Origin: Pseudomonas sp. IB20
Lineage (GTDB): Bacteria > Pseudomonadota > Gammaproteobacteria > Pseudomonadales > Pseudomonadaceae
Assembly (NCBI RefSeq): GCF_009707325.1
Contig: NZ_CP046103.1
Coordinates: forward strand, 2,157,810-2,221,809
Direction of reading: 5' to 3'
DNA: 64,000 bases
In this document: positions 11,128 to 22,045 of the stretch, in pieces
How the letters are laid out: every line of letters begins with the position of its first letter
How positions within the stretch are numbered: the stretch's first letter is position 1
Notes under the pieces: generated by a model
What the model saw: only the letters and a program-made list of their open reading frames with translations
Databases searched by the model: none
Told to the model about the DNA's origin: nothing
Translations under genes and position numbers: made by a program

Positions 11128-12150
11128 TCATGAGCGTGGGTCGAAGGCATCACGTAATGCCTCGCCGATAAAGACCAGCAGCGACAAGATCAGCGCCAAG
11201 GTGAAAAACGCCGTCAGGCCCAGCCAGGGCGCCTGCAGGTTCTGCTTGCCCTGGGCGATCAGTTCGCCGAGTGACGCACTGCCCGCCGGCATGCCGAAAC
11301 CGAGGAAATCCAGGGCGCTCAAGGTCGAAATTGCCCCGGTCAAAATAAACGGCAGGTAGGTCAACGTCGCGGTCATGGCATTCGGCAGGATATGCCGGCG
11401 AATGATCTTGCCATCGCCCAGGCCCAAGGCGCGCGCGGCCTTGACGTATTCCAGGTTGCGCCCGCGCAGGAACTCGGCGCGCACCACGTCCACCAGGGCC
11501 AGCCAGGAAAACAGCGCCATGATCCCCAGCAGCCACCAGAAGTTCGGCTCGACAAACCCTGAGAGGATGATCAGCAAGTACAGCACTGGCAGCCCGGACC
11601 ACACTTCCAGAATGCGCTGGCCGAGCAGGTCCACCCAGCCGCCGTAGTAACCCTGCAAGGCGCCGGCGGCAATGCCAATGGCGGCGCTGATGGCCGTTAA
11701 CGCCAGGGCAAACAAAATCGACACGCGGGCGCCAAAGATCACCCGCGCCAGCACATCACGCGACTGATCATCGGTGCCCAGCCAGTTCACCGTCGACGGC
11801 GGGCTGGGGGCAGGGCGGCTCAGTTCGTAGTTGGGCGTGTCATCGCTGAACGGGATCGGCGGGAACAGCATCCAACCGCCGTCCTGCTTGATCAGCTTTT
11901 GCACGTAGTCACTGCGGTAGTCGGCCTGGAACGGCAACTGCCCGCCGAACTGCTGCTCGGTGTAGCGCTTGAACACTGGGAAATACAGCTCGTTCTTGAA
12001 GCTGAGCACCCAGGGTTTGTCATTGGCGATCAACTCGCCGCCCAGGGTCAGGATAAACAGGCCGATAAACAACCACAGCGACCACCACCCGCGACGGTTC
12101 TTCTTGAACCGCTCGAAACGCCGACGCGCCACCGGAGACAAATTAAGCAT
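11128..12150 (-). CDS. Peptide ABC transporter permease (YejE-like), operon 1
   Basis: A 340-residue inner-membrane permease of the DppC/OppC type. Seen: N-terminal RRRFERFKKNRRGWWSLW just before the first membrane helix, a long periplasmic stretch, then several helices with the EAA-type loop (EYVKAARALGLGDGKIIRRH) that contacts the ATPase. The N-terminal block and large periplasmic insert are as in YejE. Its ATG overlaps the stop of the upstream permease as TGATG (12150). Close paralogue at 18118-19137. Confidence 0.92.
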   Translation of the reverse strand: MLNLSPVARRRFERFKKNRRGWWSLWLFIGLFILTLGGELIANDKPWVLSFKNELYFPVFKRYTEQQFGGQLPFQADYRSDYVQKLIKQDGGWMLFPPIPFSDDTPNYELSRPAPSPPSTVNWLGTDDQSRDVLARVIFGARVSILFALALTAISAAIGIAAGALQGYYGGWVDLLGQRILEVWSGLPVLYLLIILSGFVEPNFWWLLGIMALFSWLALVDVVRAEFLRGRNLEYVKAARALGLGDGKIIRRHILPNAMTATLTYLPFILTGAISTLSALDFLGFGMPAGSASLGELIAQGKQNLQAPWLGLTAFFTLALILSLLVFIGEALRDAFDPRS

Positions 12151-13211
12151 CAGGCGTTCCTCGCGGCGAAGTCGATACGCGGGTCCACCAAGGTGTAGCA
12201 GAGGTCGCCGATGAGTTTTATCAGCAGGCCAAACAAGGTGAAGATGAACAGCGAACCGAACACCACCGGGTAGTCGCGGGACACGGCGGCTTCATAGCTC
12301 ATGCGGCCCAGGCCATCGAGGGAGAAGATCACCTCGATCAGCAGGGACCCTGCGAAAAACACGCTGATAAACGCCTGGGGAATCCCCGAGATCACCAGCA
12401 GCATGGCGTTGCGGAACACGTGGCCGTAGAGCACGCGCCGTTCGCTCAAGCCCTTGGCGCGGGCCGTTACCACGTATTGGCGGGTGATTTCATTCAAGAA
12501 CGAGTTTTTGGTAAGGATGGTCAAGGTCGCAAACCCGCCGATAACCAGCGCGGTAACCGGTAGCACCAAGTGCCAGAAATAGTCGGCAATCTTGCCCACG
12601 GTGCTTAGCTCTTCGAAGTTTTCCGAGACCAGCCCGCGTACCGGGAACCAGTTGAGCGAGGTGCCACCGGCGAACACCACAATCAGGAACATCGCGAACA
12701 GGAACGCCGGCATCGCGTAGCCGATGACGATGGCGGTGCTGCTCCACACATCAAAGCTGCTGCCATGGCGTACTGCCTTGCGAATCCCCAGCGGGATCGA
12801 CACCAGGTAGGTGATCAACGTGGCCCATAAGCCGAGGGAAATAGTCACCGGCATCTTTTCCAGGATCAGGTCAGTCACGGTCGCGCCGCGAAAGAAACTG
12901 TTGCCGAAATCCAGCTGCGCATAGCTCTTGAGCATCAGCCACAGGCGTTCCGGGGCGGGCTTGTCGAAGCCGTATTGTTTTTCGATGTCCTTGATCAACT
13001 TCGGGTCCAGGCCGCGGCTGGCCCGTGAGCCGCTGCTGATGCCCTCGCCGGATGAGCCACCGACGGCACCGCCGCCGATGCCTTGCAAGTGCGCAATGGC
13101 TTGCTCCACCGGGCCGCCAGGCGCGGCTTGGACGATCACAAAGTTAACCAACAGGATGATCACCAGCGTCGGGATAATCAGCAGCAGGCGCCGCACGATA
13201 TAGGCAAACAT
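12150..13211 (-). CDS. Peptide ABC transporter permease (YejB-like), operon 1
   Basis: A 353-residue permease of the DppB/OppB family. It starts [16 protein letters not shown], typical of YejB, followed by the conserved [10 protein letters not shown]. The EAA-type loop [14 protein letters not shown] lies in the second half. Between helix 1 and the core is a glycine/serine-rich insert ([12 protein letters not shown], about 45-65) not found in shorter DppB proteins. Start and stop each overlap their neighbour by one base (TGATG), so the unit is translationally coupled. Confidence 0.92.
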   Translation of the reverse strand: MFAYIVRRLLLIIPTLVIILLVNFVIVQAAPGGPVEQAIAHLQGIGGGAVGGSSGEGISSGSRASRGLDPKLIKDIEKQYGFDKPAPERLWLMLKSYAQLDFGNSFFRGATVTDLILEKMPVTISLGLWATLITYLVSIPLGIRKAVRHGSSFDVWSSTAIVIGYAMPAFLFAMFLIVVFAGGTSLNWFPVRGLVSENFEELSTVGKIADYFWHLVLPVTALVIGGFATLTILTKNSFLNEITRQYVVTARAKGLSERRVLYGHVFRNAMLLVISGIPQAFISVFFAGSLLIEVIFSLDGLGRMSYEAAVSRDYPVVFGSLFIFTLFGLLIKLIGDLCYTLVDPRIDFAARNA

Positions 13212-15073
13212 CAGCGGGCACCTGCGCGTTTTTTCAACTCGGCGTTCATTTGTTCATTCGTCAGTGGCGTGGGGCTGATTTCCCACCAGGTTTCCAAGGC
13301 TTCGTCGTTCTTCGCCTCGATGGCCGGGCGGCCGAAGCGGTTCCACCACGCGGCGGAGGTGCCGGGCGGGTAGTAGTTGGGAATCCACAGGTAGTTCCAT
13401 TGCAGCACGCGGTCCAGGGCGTGGGCGTAGGTGAGCATCTGCGCCTGGGTGTTGGCCTTGACCAGGCCCTTGATCAACGTGTCGACGGCCGGGTCCTTGA
13501 GCACCATGTAGTTGTTGGCGCCCGAATCAAACGCGGCGGCGGAGCCGAAATAGTTGTACAGCTCCATGCCCGGCGAGGTGGTGACCGGGAAGCCGGTGAC
13601 GATCATGTCGTAGTCGCGGGTCATCAGCCGGTTGACGTACTGGGAGGAGTCGATGCGGCGAATATTCAGGGTGATGCCGATCTGCGCCAGGTTGCGTTTG
13701 TACGGGAGTAGCAAGCGTTCCAGGCCGTTTTGTGTATTGAGGAAGGTGAACTCAAGCGGCTCGCCTTCGGCGTTGACCAGCTTGTCACCTTGCGGCTTCC
13801 AGCCCGCGTCCTCCAGCAAGGCCAGGGCTTGCAGCTGCTTGTCGCGGATCATGCCACTGCCGTCGGTGACGGGGGCCTTGAACACTTGGGTGAACACTTC
13901 GTCGGGAATCTGCCCGCGCAAGGGCTCAAGAATCGCCAGCTCCTCTGGGGTCGGCAACTGGCTCGCCGCCAGTGGGCTGTTGGAGAAATAGCTCTGCTGG
14001 CGGATGTACAGGTTGCGCATCATCTGCCGGTTGGCCCATTCGAAGTCCCACAGCATCGCCAGGGCCTCGCGCACGCGGCGGTCCTTGAACATCGGCTTTT
14101 GCACGTTGAACACGTAGCCCTGGGCCGGTTGCGGCATCTCTTTGGCCAAGTGCGCGCGTTGCAGGCGGCCATCGTCGAGGGCCGGGCCGTTGTAGCCGAT
14201 GGAATAACCGGTGGCGGAGAACTCCCGGTTGAAGTCGTAGGCACCGCCACGCAGCACCTGGCGGGCCACTTCGGTGTCGCCGAAGTACTCCAGGCTCAGG
14301 TGATCAAAGTTGTACAGGCCACGGCTGACGGGTAAGTCCTTGCCCCACCAGTCCGGGTTGCGGGTGAAGGTGATGGTGGCGCCGGAGTCGATCTTGCTGA
14401 CCTTGTACGGGCCGCTGCCCAGTGGGGCTTCGTAGCCGCCACCGTTGGAGAAGTCGCGGGTTTTCCACCAGTGCTCGGGGAACACCGGCAGGGTGGCGAT
14501 ATCCAGGGGCAGGGTGCGGTTTTCATTGCTGGAGAAATCAAAGCGCACCTGGCGCTCGCCTTCGACTTCGACGTGTTTGACGTCGGCGAACAGGGTGCGG
14601 AAACGCAGGCTGCCTTGGGTCATCAGCAGGTCGAAGCTGTAGCGCACGTCTTCGGCGGTGATCGGTGTGCCGTCGGCGAAGCGCGCCTTGGGGTTGAGGT
14701 AGAAGCGCAGCGACAGGCCATCGTCGGCGCGTTCCATCTTTTCGGCGACCAGGCCGTAGACGGTGTACGGTTCATCCAGGGAGCGTTGGGCCAGCGGGGC
14801 GTACAGCCAGCCGTCGACCTGGGAGACGCCGATGCCTTTGTCGATGTACGGCAGCACGTGGTCGAAGCGCCCGATCTCAAGGGCTGAGCGCTTGAGGCTG
14901 CCGCCTTTGGGGGCGTTGGGGTTGGCGTAGTCGAAATGGGTGAAGCCGGCGGGGTACTTGGCCGGTTCGCCGTAGACCGTGAGGTAGGTCTGCGGGGCCG
15001 CGATCACGGCGGTGCTGGCCAGCAGCAGGGCCAGGGCAGAGCTAAGGAGTGCTGTGGAAAAAGCCAATCGCAT
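13211..15073 (-). CDS. Periplasmic peptide-binding protein (YejA-like), operon 1
   Basis: A 620-residue solute-binding protein (SBP_bac_5). Start set at [15 protein letters not shown] (15073), which gives a clear signal peptide ending near AVIAAPQ; a TTG 18 codons upstream is less likely. The mature start holds [12 protein letters not shown], a conserved YejA-type block, followed by the long family 5 fold. It delivers peptides to the YejB/YejE-like permeases encoded directly downstream. Two more paralogues, of the second operon, lie at 20213-22045 and 22042-23871. Confidence 0.9.
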   Translation of the reverse strand: MRLAFSTALLSSALALLLASTAVIAAPQTYLTVYGEPAKYPAGFTHFDYANPNAPKGGSLKRSALEIGRFDHVLPYIDKGIGVSQVDGWLYAPLAQRSLDEPYTVYGLVAEKMERADDGLSLRFYLNPKARFADGTPITAEDVRYSFDLLMTQGSLRFRTLFADVKHVEVEGERQVRFDFSSNENRTLPLDIATLPVFPEHWWKTRDFSNGGGYEAPLGSGPYKVSKIDSGATITFTRNPDWWGKDLPVSRGLYNFDHLSLEYFGDTEVARQVLRGGAYDFNREFSATGYSIGYNGPALDDGRLQRAHLAKEMPQPAQGYVFNVQKPMFKDRRVREALAMLWDFEWANRQMMRNLYIRQQSYFSNSPLAASQLPTPEELAILEPLRGQIPDEVFTQVFKAPVTDGSGMIRDKQLQALALLEDAGWKPQGDKLVNAEGEPLEFTFLNTQNGLERLLLPYKRNLAQIGITLNIRRIDSSQYVNRLMTRDYDMIVTGFPVTTSPGMELYNYFGSAAAFDSGANNYMVLKDPAVDTLIKGLVKANTQAQMLTYAHALDRVLQWNYLWIPNYYPPGTSAAWWNRFGRPAIEAKNDEALETWWEISPTPLTNEQMNAELKKRAGAR

Positions 15074-15148
15074 TGTCAGCCTTGAGTGCCGGGTGAAGAA
15101 TAGGTTTTTGTACGTTAACGGCTTCAACGTTGCCAGTCATCACATGCA

Positions 15149-15178
15149 CAACGGCCCACCATAAGGCGGGCCGTTGTT
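15149..15178 (-). terminator. Hairpin between the parvulin gene and operon 1
   Basis: CAACGGCCC...GGGCCGTTG is a strong stem with a short loop, just after the parvulin stop (15201). The following run of T on the minus strand is poor, so termination is plausible rather than clear; the plus strand reads TTGTTTAT after the stem. Confidence 0.4.
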
Positions 15179-15200
15179 TATAGCATTAGCACGGACTGGA

Positions 15201-15482
15201 TCAGTCCTGGCGGCTGGTGACTTCCAGCAGGTGGTAGCCGAACTGGGTTTTCACCGGGCCTTGCACGGTGTTGACCGGGGCGCTGAAGACGACGGTGTCG
15301 AATTCTTTGACCATTTGGCCTGGGCCGAACGAACCGAGGTCACCGCCTTGGCGGCTGGAAGGGCAGCTGGAGTTGGCTTTGGCGACTTCTGCGAAATCGG
15401 CGCCGCCTTCGATCTGGGCTTTGAGTTCGTTGCACTTGTCTTCAGTGGAAACGAGGATGTGACGGGCGGTAGCTTTGGCCAT
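15201..15482 (-). CDS. Parvulin-type peptidyl-prolyl isomerase (PpiC-like)
   Basis: A 93-residue cytoplasmic parvulin. Seen: MAKATARHILVST at the N-terminus, CPSSRQGGDLGSFGPGQM in the middle and FGYHLLEVTSRQD at the C-terminus. The ATG at 15482 has AAGGAG at a good spacing (minus strand), so the longer upstream frame is rejected. It is related to the parvulin at 549-824. Its upstream region borders an inverted-terminus repeat element starting at 15572, so its promoter lies in the 90 bp between or in the element itself. Confidence 0.92.
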   Translation of the reverse strand: MAKATARHILVSTEDKCNELKAQIEGGADFAEVAKANSSCPSSRQGGDLGSFGPGQMVKEFDTVVFSAPVNTVQGPVKTQFGYHLLEVTSRQD

Positions 15483-15571
15483 GGGGAATAACTCCTTGAA
15501 TAAAAAGGGTGAGCGTACCGGATTCAGGCGGTTATTTGTTGGCAAAGTTCCATGTTTTGTTGGTTGGTTGA

Positions 15572-16498
15572 GTACATATCCGTTGCTGCGGTAACGGCTA
15601 ACTAGGGTTGCGCTCTTACAGCGGGCCACTTTTGGCAAACGCGCGGAATGCCGGCCCAGCCAAAAGTACCCAAAAGATCTTTGCCCCACCACTCGGTGCC
15701 GAGTGGTGGGGCACAACAACCCCAGTACTCATCCACATTTGCGCCGCCATGGGCCATCCTTGGCCCATCGCGGCTAACCCGGCGTCCTGCCGGGTTACCC
15801 ACGGATTCAAGCCTGCGTTCGGCCATCGTGGTTAACGGGGCGCCTAGATCAAGATCAAAAGCAAGAGCACGGCGGCCTAGTAGCCGACCTGAGTGGTAGA
15901 AGCAAAAGCAGGGCAGAAGCACAGCAAAAGCACGGCAGTCACTCTCTGCTGATGTACTGAGATCCCAATGTGGGAGCGAGCAAGCCCGCTCCCACAATTT
16001 TGACCGAGTTTAGCAGCACCCACATTCGACTGTGTGTGAGGCTTATAGGATCGGTTTGCCGCCAGTCACCCCATAGCGCGAACCCGAAATGTAGCTGGCT
16101 TCATCCGAGGCCAGCAGCACATAGATCGGCGCCACTTCCACCGGTTGGCCGGGACGCCTGCAGCACTGCAGTGCTCTGCTTTTCTGTGGGAGCTGGGGTG
16201 GCTGCGATGGAGGCACCTCGCCATCAAGTACACCGTGTTGTTGGCAGGGCTTAACGGGGCCTGTCAGATCGAGATCAAAAGCAGAGCACGGCGGCCTAGT
16301 AGCCGACCGAGTGGTAGAACAAAAAAAGCAAAAAAAACAGCACACACGCCCCCAAAGCCGGAGTGAGGGCACACCGAGCCTAGGCGAGGTGCCGAGTGGT
16401 GGGGCAAGAGCCTTTTGGTTACTTTTGGGCTCTTTCAAAAGTGACCCGCCGTAAGGGCGGAACCAATATCAGCCAATACCGCAGCAACGGATATGTAC
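15572..16498. mobile_element. Composite inverted-terminus element A (non-autonomous, no transposase)
   Basis: A 927-bp block. Both ends begin, reading inward, GTACATATCCGTTGCTGCGG, followed by about 100 bp of alignable sequence ending at the GCCCCACCACTCGG block. Inside are two copies of a 50-nt core containing GGCGGCCTAGTAGCCGACC (near 15869 and 16288), a junction-like hairpin cluster (near 15745-15815), a REP hairpin (15969-15996) and the 3' end of an SDR gene (16043-16158). No open frame here looks like a protein gene. Related blocks: 34769-35574, 53577-54107, 57644-58310. Mobility is inferred from the inverted ends and dispersed copies. Confidence 0.65.
16043..16158 (-). pseudogene. 3' fragment of a short-chain dehydrogenase gene inside element A
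   Basis: The minus strand encodes the last ~38 residues of an SDR: RPGQPVEVAPIYVLLASDE followed by SYISGSRYGVTGGKPIL and a TAA stop. This is the conserved C-terminus of YghA-like SDRs (the P-x-x-x-A-P-x-Y-V-x-L-A-S-D-E block and VTGG). Upstream of the Arg-Pro-Gly the homology stops at the repeat sequence, so Rossmann fold and active site are gone. No start codon belongs to it. Confidence 0.75.
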
Positions 16499-16502
16499 AA
16501 GG

Positions 16503-18116
16503 TCAACCGCCAACCCCAGCAGGCACCAAAAACGCCGCCTCCAACAACTGCCGCGTGTAAGCATGCTGCGGCTCAGCAAAAATCGCCGCCGCGTCCCCCT
16601 GTTCCACCACCTGCCCATGCTTGACCACCATCAACTGGTGACTCAGCGCCTTGACCACCGCCAAATCATGGCTGATAAACAGATAGGTGAGGTTGTACTT
16701 GGCCTGCAAACTGCGCAACAACTCCACCACCTGCCGCTGCACCGTTCGATCTAACGCCGACGTCGGCTCATCCAGCAAAATCAAGCGTGGCTTGAGCACC
16801 AACGCACGAGCAATGGCAATCCGCTGCCGCTGGCCACCGGAAAACTCATGCGGATAACGATGCCGCGACTCCGGGTCCAGCCCAACCTCGCGCAGCGCCG
16901 CAATAATCGCCGCTTCCTGCTCAACAGCCGTGCCCATCTTGTGAATCCGCAACCCCTCGCCAACAATCTCGCTGACACTCATCCGCGGGCTCAAACTGCC
17001 GAATGGGTCCTGAAACACCACCTGCATTTCCCGCCGCAACGGCCGCACCTGTTGCTGGCTAAGCCGGTCCAACTGCTGGCCTTCAAAGCGAATCCCACCA
17101 GTGCTCGCAATCAAGCGCAAAATCGCCAGGCCCAGGGTCGATTTGCCCGAACCACTCTCACCGACGATGCCCAAGGTCTGGCCCTGGGGCAGGCTGAAAT
17201 TGATGCCGTCCACCGCCTTGACGTAATCCACGGTGTTACGCAAAAAGCCCTTCTTGATCGGAAACCACACTTTCAGGTCATCGACTTCCAGCAACGGCGG
17301 CCCGACCTCATTGGTCGCAGGCCCACCACTGGGTTCAGCCGCCAGCAATTCCTGGGTGTAAGGATGTTGGGGCGCCTGGAACAGCGTCTCGCAATCGCCT
17401 TGTTCAACGATGCAACCCTTCTGCATTACGCACACACGATGGGCGATGCGCCGCACTAGGTTCAGGTCATGGCTGATCAGCAACAACGCCATGCCCAGCC
17501 GCGCCTGCAACTCCTTGAGCAACTCGAGAATCTTCAATTGCACCGTGACGTCGAGGGCCGTGGTCGGCTCGTCGGCGATCAGCAGTTCCGGCTCGTTGGC
17601 CAGGGCCATGGCGATCATCACCCGCTGACGCTGGCCGCCGGACAGCTCGTGGGGCAGGGCCTTGAGGCGCTTGTGCGGCTCCGGGATGCCCACCAACTCG
17701 AGTAATTCCAGAGTGCGCCGGGTGGCGACTTTGCCGGTAAGGCCTTTGTGCAGGCCGAGCACTTCGTTGATCTGCTTCTCGATGCAATGCAGCGGGTTCA
17801 ACGAGGTCATCGGCTCCTGAAAGATCATCGCAATGCGGTTGCCGCGAATATGCCGCAGGGTTTTTTCTTTGAGGGTCAGCAGGTCTTGCCCGGAATAACT
17901 GATGGTGCCCGCCGGATGACGGGCCAGCGGGTAGGGCAGCAGGCGCAGGATCGAGTGGGCGGTGACCGATTTGCCCGAGCCGCTTTCGCCGACCAGGGCC
18001 AGGGTTTCGCCGCGCTTGATATCGAAGCTGACGTTGTTGACCACGCGGTGGTGGTGTTCGCCGGTGACGAACTCGACGCAGAGGTCGCGGACTTCGATCA
18101 GATTGTCCTGATTCAT
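16503..18116 (-). CDS. nppD: Npp peptidyl-nucleoside/peptide ABC transporter, double ATP-binding protein
   Basis: A 537-residue protein with two ABC ATPase halves (GESGSGKS twice, LSGGQRQR and [20 protein letters not shown] and [12 protein letters not shown]). It is the last gene of a five-gene unit next to mltD. This arrangement matches nppA1A2BCD of P. aeruginosa, which imports peptidyl nucleoside antibiotics and peptides; the symbol rests on that synteny. Start at [12 protein letters not shown] (18116), one base after the permease stop at 18118. Element A ends only 5 bp after its stop codon. Confidence 0.9.
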   Translation of the reverse strand: MNQDNLIEVRDLCVEFVTGEHHHRVVNNVSFDIKRGETLALVGESGSGKSVTAHSILRLLPYPLARHPAGTISYSGQDLLTLKEKTLRHIRGNRIAMIFQEPMTSLNPLHCIEKQINEVLGLHKGLTGKVATRRTLELLELVGIPEPHKRLKALPHELSGGQRQRVMIAMALANEPELLIADEPTTALDVTVQLKILELLKELQARLGMALLLISHDLNLVRRIAHRVCVMQKGCIVEQGDCETLFQAPQHPYTQELLAAEPSGGPATNEVGPPLLEVDDLKVWFPIKKGFLRNTVDYVKAVDGINFSLPQGQTLGIVGESGSGKSTLGLAILRLIASTGGIRFEGQQLDRLSQQQVRPLRREMQVVFQDPFGSLSPRMSVSEIVGEGLRIHKMGTAVEQEAAIIAALREVGLDPESRHRYPHEFSGGQRQRIAIARALVLKPRLILLDEPTSALDRTVQRQVVELLRSLQAKYNLTYLFISHDLAVVKALSHQLMVVKHGQVVEQGDAAAIFAEPQHAYTRQLLEAAFLVPAGVGG

Positions 18117-18117
18117 C

Positions 18118-19137
18118 TCATTTCCTCGGGTCGAAGGCATCGCGAGCGGACTCGCCGATAAACACCAGCAAACTCAACATGATCGCCAGTACGGCAAAGG
18201 CACTCATGCCCAGCCACGGCGCTTGCAGGTTGGATTTGCCCTGGGCCACCAGTTCACCCAATGACGGTGAGCCGGCTGGCAGGCCGAAGCCGAGAAAATC
18301 CAGGGCGGTGAGGGTGCCGATGGCGCCGGTGAGAATGAACGGCATGAAGGTCATGGTCGACACCATGGCATTGGGCAGGATATGCCGGAACATGATCGCG
18401 CCGTTTTGCATGCCCAGCGCCCGCGCCGCACGCACGTATTCCAGGTTGCGCCCGCGCAGGAACTCGGCGCGCACCACGTCGACCAGGCTCATCCACGAGA
18501 ACAGCAGCATGATGCCCAGCAGCCACCAGAAGTTTGGCTGCACGAAGCTGGCGAGGATGATCAGCAAATAGAGCACTGGCAACCCGGACCAGATCTCCAG
18601 GAAGCGCTGCCCGGCCAGATCGACCCAGCCGCCGTAAAAGCCCTGCAAGGCCCCGGCGATCACGCCGATGATCGAGCTGAGCACCGTGAGCGTCAGGGCA
18701 AACAGCACCGACACGCGAAAGCCGTAGATCACCCGCGCCAGTACATCGCGGCCTTGGTCATCGGTACCCAGCAGGTTGACCGAGGAGGGCGGGGCCGGCG
18801 CCGGTACTTTGAGGTCGTAGTTGATGCTCTGGTAGCTGAACGGGACCGGCGCCCACAGCGTCCAGGCGTCCTTGGCTTTGAGCAGTTCCTGGATGTACGG
18901 GCTCTTGTAGTTGGCCTCCAGCGGGAATTCGCCGCCAAACGCGGTTTCCGGGTAGCGCTTGAGCGCGGGGAAGTACCAGCCGCCGTCGAAGTGCACGGCC
19001 AGCGGCTTGTCGTTGGCGATCAGCTCTGCGCCCAGGCTGAGCACGAACAGAATCAGGAACAGCCACAGTGACCACCAGCCACGCTTGTTGGCCTTGAACC
19101 GCTCGAACCGGCGGCGATTGAGGGGGGATAAGTTCAT
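18118..19137 (-). CDS. nppC: Npp ABC transporter permease NppC (YejE-like)
   Basis: A 339-residue OppC-type permease. It starts MNLSPLNRRRFERFKANKRG before helix 1, then a large periplasmic segment and a core with the EAA-type loop EYVRAARALGMQNGAIMFRH. It aligns along its length with the permease at 11128-12150. Start set at 19137, one base after the nppB stop (19139); an alternative start seven codons upstream would overlap nppB. Confidence 0.9.
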   Translation of the reverse strand: MNLSPLNRRRFERFKANKRGWWSLWLFLILFVLSLGAELIANDKPLAVHFDGGWYFPALKRYPETAFGGEFPLEANYKSPYIQELLKAKDAWTLWAPVPFSYQSINYDLKVPAPAPPSSVNLLGTDDQGRDVLARVIYGFRVSVLFALTLTVLSSIIGVIAGALQGFYGGWVDLAGQRFLEIWSGLPVLYLLIILASFVQPNFWWLLGIMLLFSWMSLVDVVRAEFLRGRNLEYVRAARALGMQNGAIMFRHILPNAMVSTMTFMPFILTGAIGTLTALDFLGFGLPAGSPSLGELVAQGKSNLQAPWLGMSAFAVLAIMLSLLVFIGESARDAFDPRK

Positions 19138-19138
19138 C

Positions 19139-20212
19139 TCAATGCTCCCGGCTGGCAAAGTCGATACGCGGATCGACCAGGGTGTAGGTAAGGTCGCCGA
19201 TCAGTTTCACCACCAGCCCCAGCAAGGTGAAGATAAACAGCGTGCCGAAGACCACCGGGTAGTCACGGTTGATTGCCGCTTCAAAGCTCATCAGGCCCAG
19301 GCCGTCGAGGGAGAAGATCACTTCGACCAGCAACGAGCCGGTGAAGAAAATCCCGATAAACGCCGAGGGGAAGCCGGCGATCACCAGCAGCATGGCGTTA
19401 CGGAACACATGGCCGTAGAGCACGCGGTGGTTGGTCAGGCCCTTGGCCTTGGCGGTGACCACGTATTGCTTGTTGATCTCGTCGAGAAAGCTGTTTTTGG
19501 TCAGCAGGGTCATGGTCGCGAAGTTGCCGATCACCAGCGCGGTGACGGGCAGGGCCAAATGCCAGAAATAATCGAAGATCTTGCCGCTCCAGCTCAGCTC
19601 ATCGAAATTGTTCGAGGTGAGCCCGCGCAACGGAAACCAGTCCAGGTAACTGCCGCCGGCAAACACCACGATCAGCAGGATCGCAAACAGGAACGCCGGG
19701 ATCGCATAGCCGACGATGATTGCCGAGCTGGTCCACACGTCGAAGTGGCTGCCGTGTCGTGTGGCCTTGGCGATCCCCAGCGGGATCGACACCAGGTACA
19801 TGATCAGCGTGCTCCATAACCCGAGGGAGATCGACACCGGCATCTTTTCCTTGATCAGGTCGATGACCTTGGCGTCTCTGAAGAAGCTGTCGCCGAAATC
19901 CAACTGGGCGTAGTTCTTGACCATGATCCACAAGCGTTCCGGCGCCGACTTGTCGAAGCCGTACATCTTCTCGATTTCCTTGATCAACGCGGGGTCCAGG
20001 CCCTGGGCGCCACGGTAGCTGGAGCCGGCCACCGAGACTTCGGCACCGCCACCGGCGATGCGGCTGGTGGCGCCTTCAAAGCCTTCGAGCTTGGCGATCA
20101 TCTGTTCCACCGGGCCACCGGGAGCGGCCTGGATGATGATGAAGTTGATCAGCAAAATCCCAAACAGCGTGGGGATGATCAGCAACAGGCGGCGAACAAT
20201 ATAGGCCAGCAT
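19139..20212 (-). CDS. nppB: Npp ABC transporter permease NppB (YejB-like)
   Basis: A 357-residue OppB-type permease starting [20 protein letters not shown], then [10 protein letters not shown] and a Gly-rich insert (about 45-70). The EAA-type loop reads [14 protein letters not shown]. It forms the heterodimeric pore with NppC. The ATG at 20212 directly abuts the stop of the preceding binding-protein gene (20213). Paralogue in operon 1 at 12150-13211. Confidence 0.92.
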   Translation of the reverse strand: MLAYIVRRLLLIIPTLFGILLINFIIIQAAPGGPVEQMIAKLEGFEGATSRIAGGGAEVSVAGSSYRGAQGLDPALIKEIEKMYGFDKSAPERLWIMVKNYAQLDFGDSFFRDAKVIDLIKEKMPVSISLGLWSTLIMYLVSIPLGIAKATRHGSHFDVWTSSAIIVGYAIPAFLFAILLIVVFAGGSYLDWFPLRGLTSNNFDELSWSGKIFDYFWHLALPVTALVIGNFATMTLLTKNSFLDEINKQYVVTAKAKGLTNHRVLYGHVFRNAMLLVIAGFPSAFIGIFFTGSLLVEVIFSLDGLGLMSFEAAINRDYPVVFGTLFIFTLLGLVVKLIGDLTYTLVDPRIDFASREH

Positions 20213-22045
20213 TTAATCGCCTCCGCTCGCCGGGTCGGCGCTCGTGTCCAGGGTAACGGCAGGTTTCACGTCAGGCTTGGCCCACCAGGTGGAGGTGCCG
20301 ACGTCGTAGCGCGGCGAGACTTTGGGGTGCCCCAAGTGGTCCCAGTACGCCACGCGGAAGGTCTTGATGTGCCAGTTGGGGATCACGTAATAGCCAAACT
20401 GCAATACGCGGTCCAGGGCCTTGGCGTGGGCGATCAGGCTTTGACGCGAGTTGGCGTCGATCAGCTCTTCGACCAACTGGTCGACGGCCGGGTCCTTGAG
20501 CCCCATGTAGTTGCGGCTGCCGGGTTTGTCGGCGCTGGAAGACGCCCAGAACTCGCGTTGTTCGTTACCCGGCGAGGTGGATTGCGGAAAGCTGCCCACC
20601 AGCATGTCGAAATCGCGCGAGCGCAGGCGGTTGATGTACTGCGAAACGTCAACGCGTCGAATGACGAGGTTGATGCCCAGGTCGGCCAGGTTGCGCTTGA
20701 ACGGCAGCAGGATGCGCTCGAACTCGGTCTGGGCCAGCAGGAACTCGATGGTCACCGGTTTGCCGGTGGTGTCGACCATCTGGTCATCGACGATCTTCCA
20801 GCCGGCCTCTTGCAACAACTGGTAGGCCTCGCGCTGCTGGGTGCGGATCATGCCGCTGCCATCGGTCTTGGCCGGTTCGAACGCCTGGGTGAAGACTTCG
20901 GCGGGGATCTTGTCGCGAAGCGGCGCCAGAATCGCCAGCTCATCCGGGCCGGGCAGGCCGGTGGCGGCCATTTCTGAGTTTTCAAAGTAGCTGCGGGTGC
21001 GCGTGTACGCGCCGTTGAACAGCTGCTTGTTGCTCCACTCAAAATCCAGCAACAGGCTGATCGCCTTGCGCACCCGCACATCCTGGAACATCGGCTTGCG
21101 GGTGTTGAACACAAAGCCCTGCATACCGGTCGGGTTGCCGTTGGGGATTTCTTCCTTGATCAACCGGCCCTGGGCCACCGCCGGAATGTTGTAGGCGTTG
21201 GCCCAGTTCTTCGCGCTGAACTCCAGCCAGTAGTCGAATTGCCCGGCCTTCAAGGCTTCCAGCGACACTGTGCTGTCGCGGTAGTAGTCGGTGATGCGGT
21301 TATCGAAATTGTAGAAACCTTGGGTCACTGGCAGGCCCTTGGCCCAGTAATCCTTGACCCGCTCGTAGCGCACCATGCGCCCGGGCTTGACCTCGGCGAC
21401 CTTGTACGGCCCGCTGCCCAGCGGTATTTCCAGGTTGCCCTTGGCAAAGTCGCGGGTGGCCCACCAATGCTTGGGCAAGACCGGCAATTGGCCGAGGATC
21501 AGCGGCAGTTCGCGGTTATTGGTGCGCTTGAACTTGAACAGCACCCGCAGCGGGTCTTCGGCCACCACTTCGTCGACGTCGGCGTAGTAGGTGCGGTAGA
21601 GCGGCGAGCCATCCTTGATCAGCGCCTGGAAGGTGAACACCACGTCTTCCGCGCGGATCGGGTGGCCATCATGAAAGCGCGCTTCGGGGCGTAGGTAGAA
21701 CCGCACCCAGCTGTTGTCCGGGGCTTTCTCGATCTTGCCGGCCACCAGCCCGTATTCGGTGATGGGCTCGTCCAGGCTTTGCATGGCCAGGGTGTCGTAT
21801 ATCAGCGGCAGGTTGTCCGCTGGCACGCCCTTGCTGATGTAAGGGTTGAGACTGTCGAAGCCGCCCATGCTCGATTCGCGGAAGGTGCCGCCCTTGGGCG
21901 CGTCGGGGTTTACGTAGTCGAAATGTTTGAAGTCGGCGGGGTATTTTGGCGGCTCGTTGTAGAGGGTCAGCGCGTGTTGCGGCGCGGCGCTGACCGCGCT
22001 GCACAGCAACAGGCTGGCGAGTAATGCACGGCGTAAATACATCAT
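20213..22045 (-). CDS. nppA2: Npp periplasmic binding protein A2
   Basis: A 610-residue SBP_bac_5 protein with signal peptide MMYLRRALLASLLLCSAVSA. The mature start holds FDYVNPDAPKGG, the YejA-type block. The start ATGATG at 22045 overlaps the nppA1 stop (TGA at 22042-22044), indicating coupling; the 99-codon longer frame runs through nppA1 and is rejected. A unit with two binding proteins in a row is what P. aeruginosa npp has. The two paralogues probably widen the substrate range; that is inference. Confidence 0.9.
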   Translation of the reverse strand: MMYLRRALLASLLLCSAVSAAPQHALTLYNEPPKYPADFKHFDYVNPDAPKGGTFRESSMGGFDSLNPYISKGVPADNLPLIYDTLAMQSLDEPITEYGLVAGKIEKAPDNSWVRFYLRPEARFHDGHPIRAEDVVFTFQALIKDGSPLYRTYYADVDEVVAEDPLRVLFKFKRTNNRELPLILGQLPVLPKHWWATRDFAKGNLEIPLGSGPYKVAEVKPGRMVRYERVKDYWAKGLPVTQGFYNFDNRITDYYRDSTVSLEALKAGQFDYWLEFSAKNWANAYNIPAVAQGRLIKEEIPNGNPTGMQGFVFNTRKPMFQDVRVRKAISLLLDFEWSNKQLFNGAYTRTRSYFENSEMAATGLPGPDELAILAPLRDKIPAEVFTQAFEPAKTDGSGMIRTQQREAYQLLQEAGWKIVDDQMVDTTGKPVTIEFLLAQTEFERILLPFKRNLADLGINLVIRRVDVSQYINRLRSRDFDMLVGSFPQSTSPGNEQREFWASSSADKPGSRNYMGLKDPAVDQLVEELIDANSRQSLIAHAKALDRVLQFGYYVIPNWHIKTFRVAYWDHLGHPKVSPRYDVGTSTWWAKPDVKPAVTLDTSADPASGGD

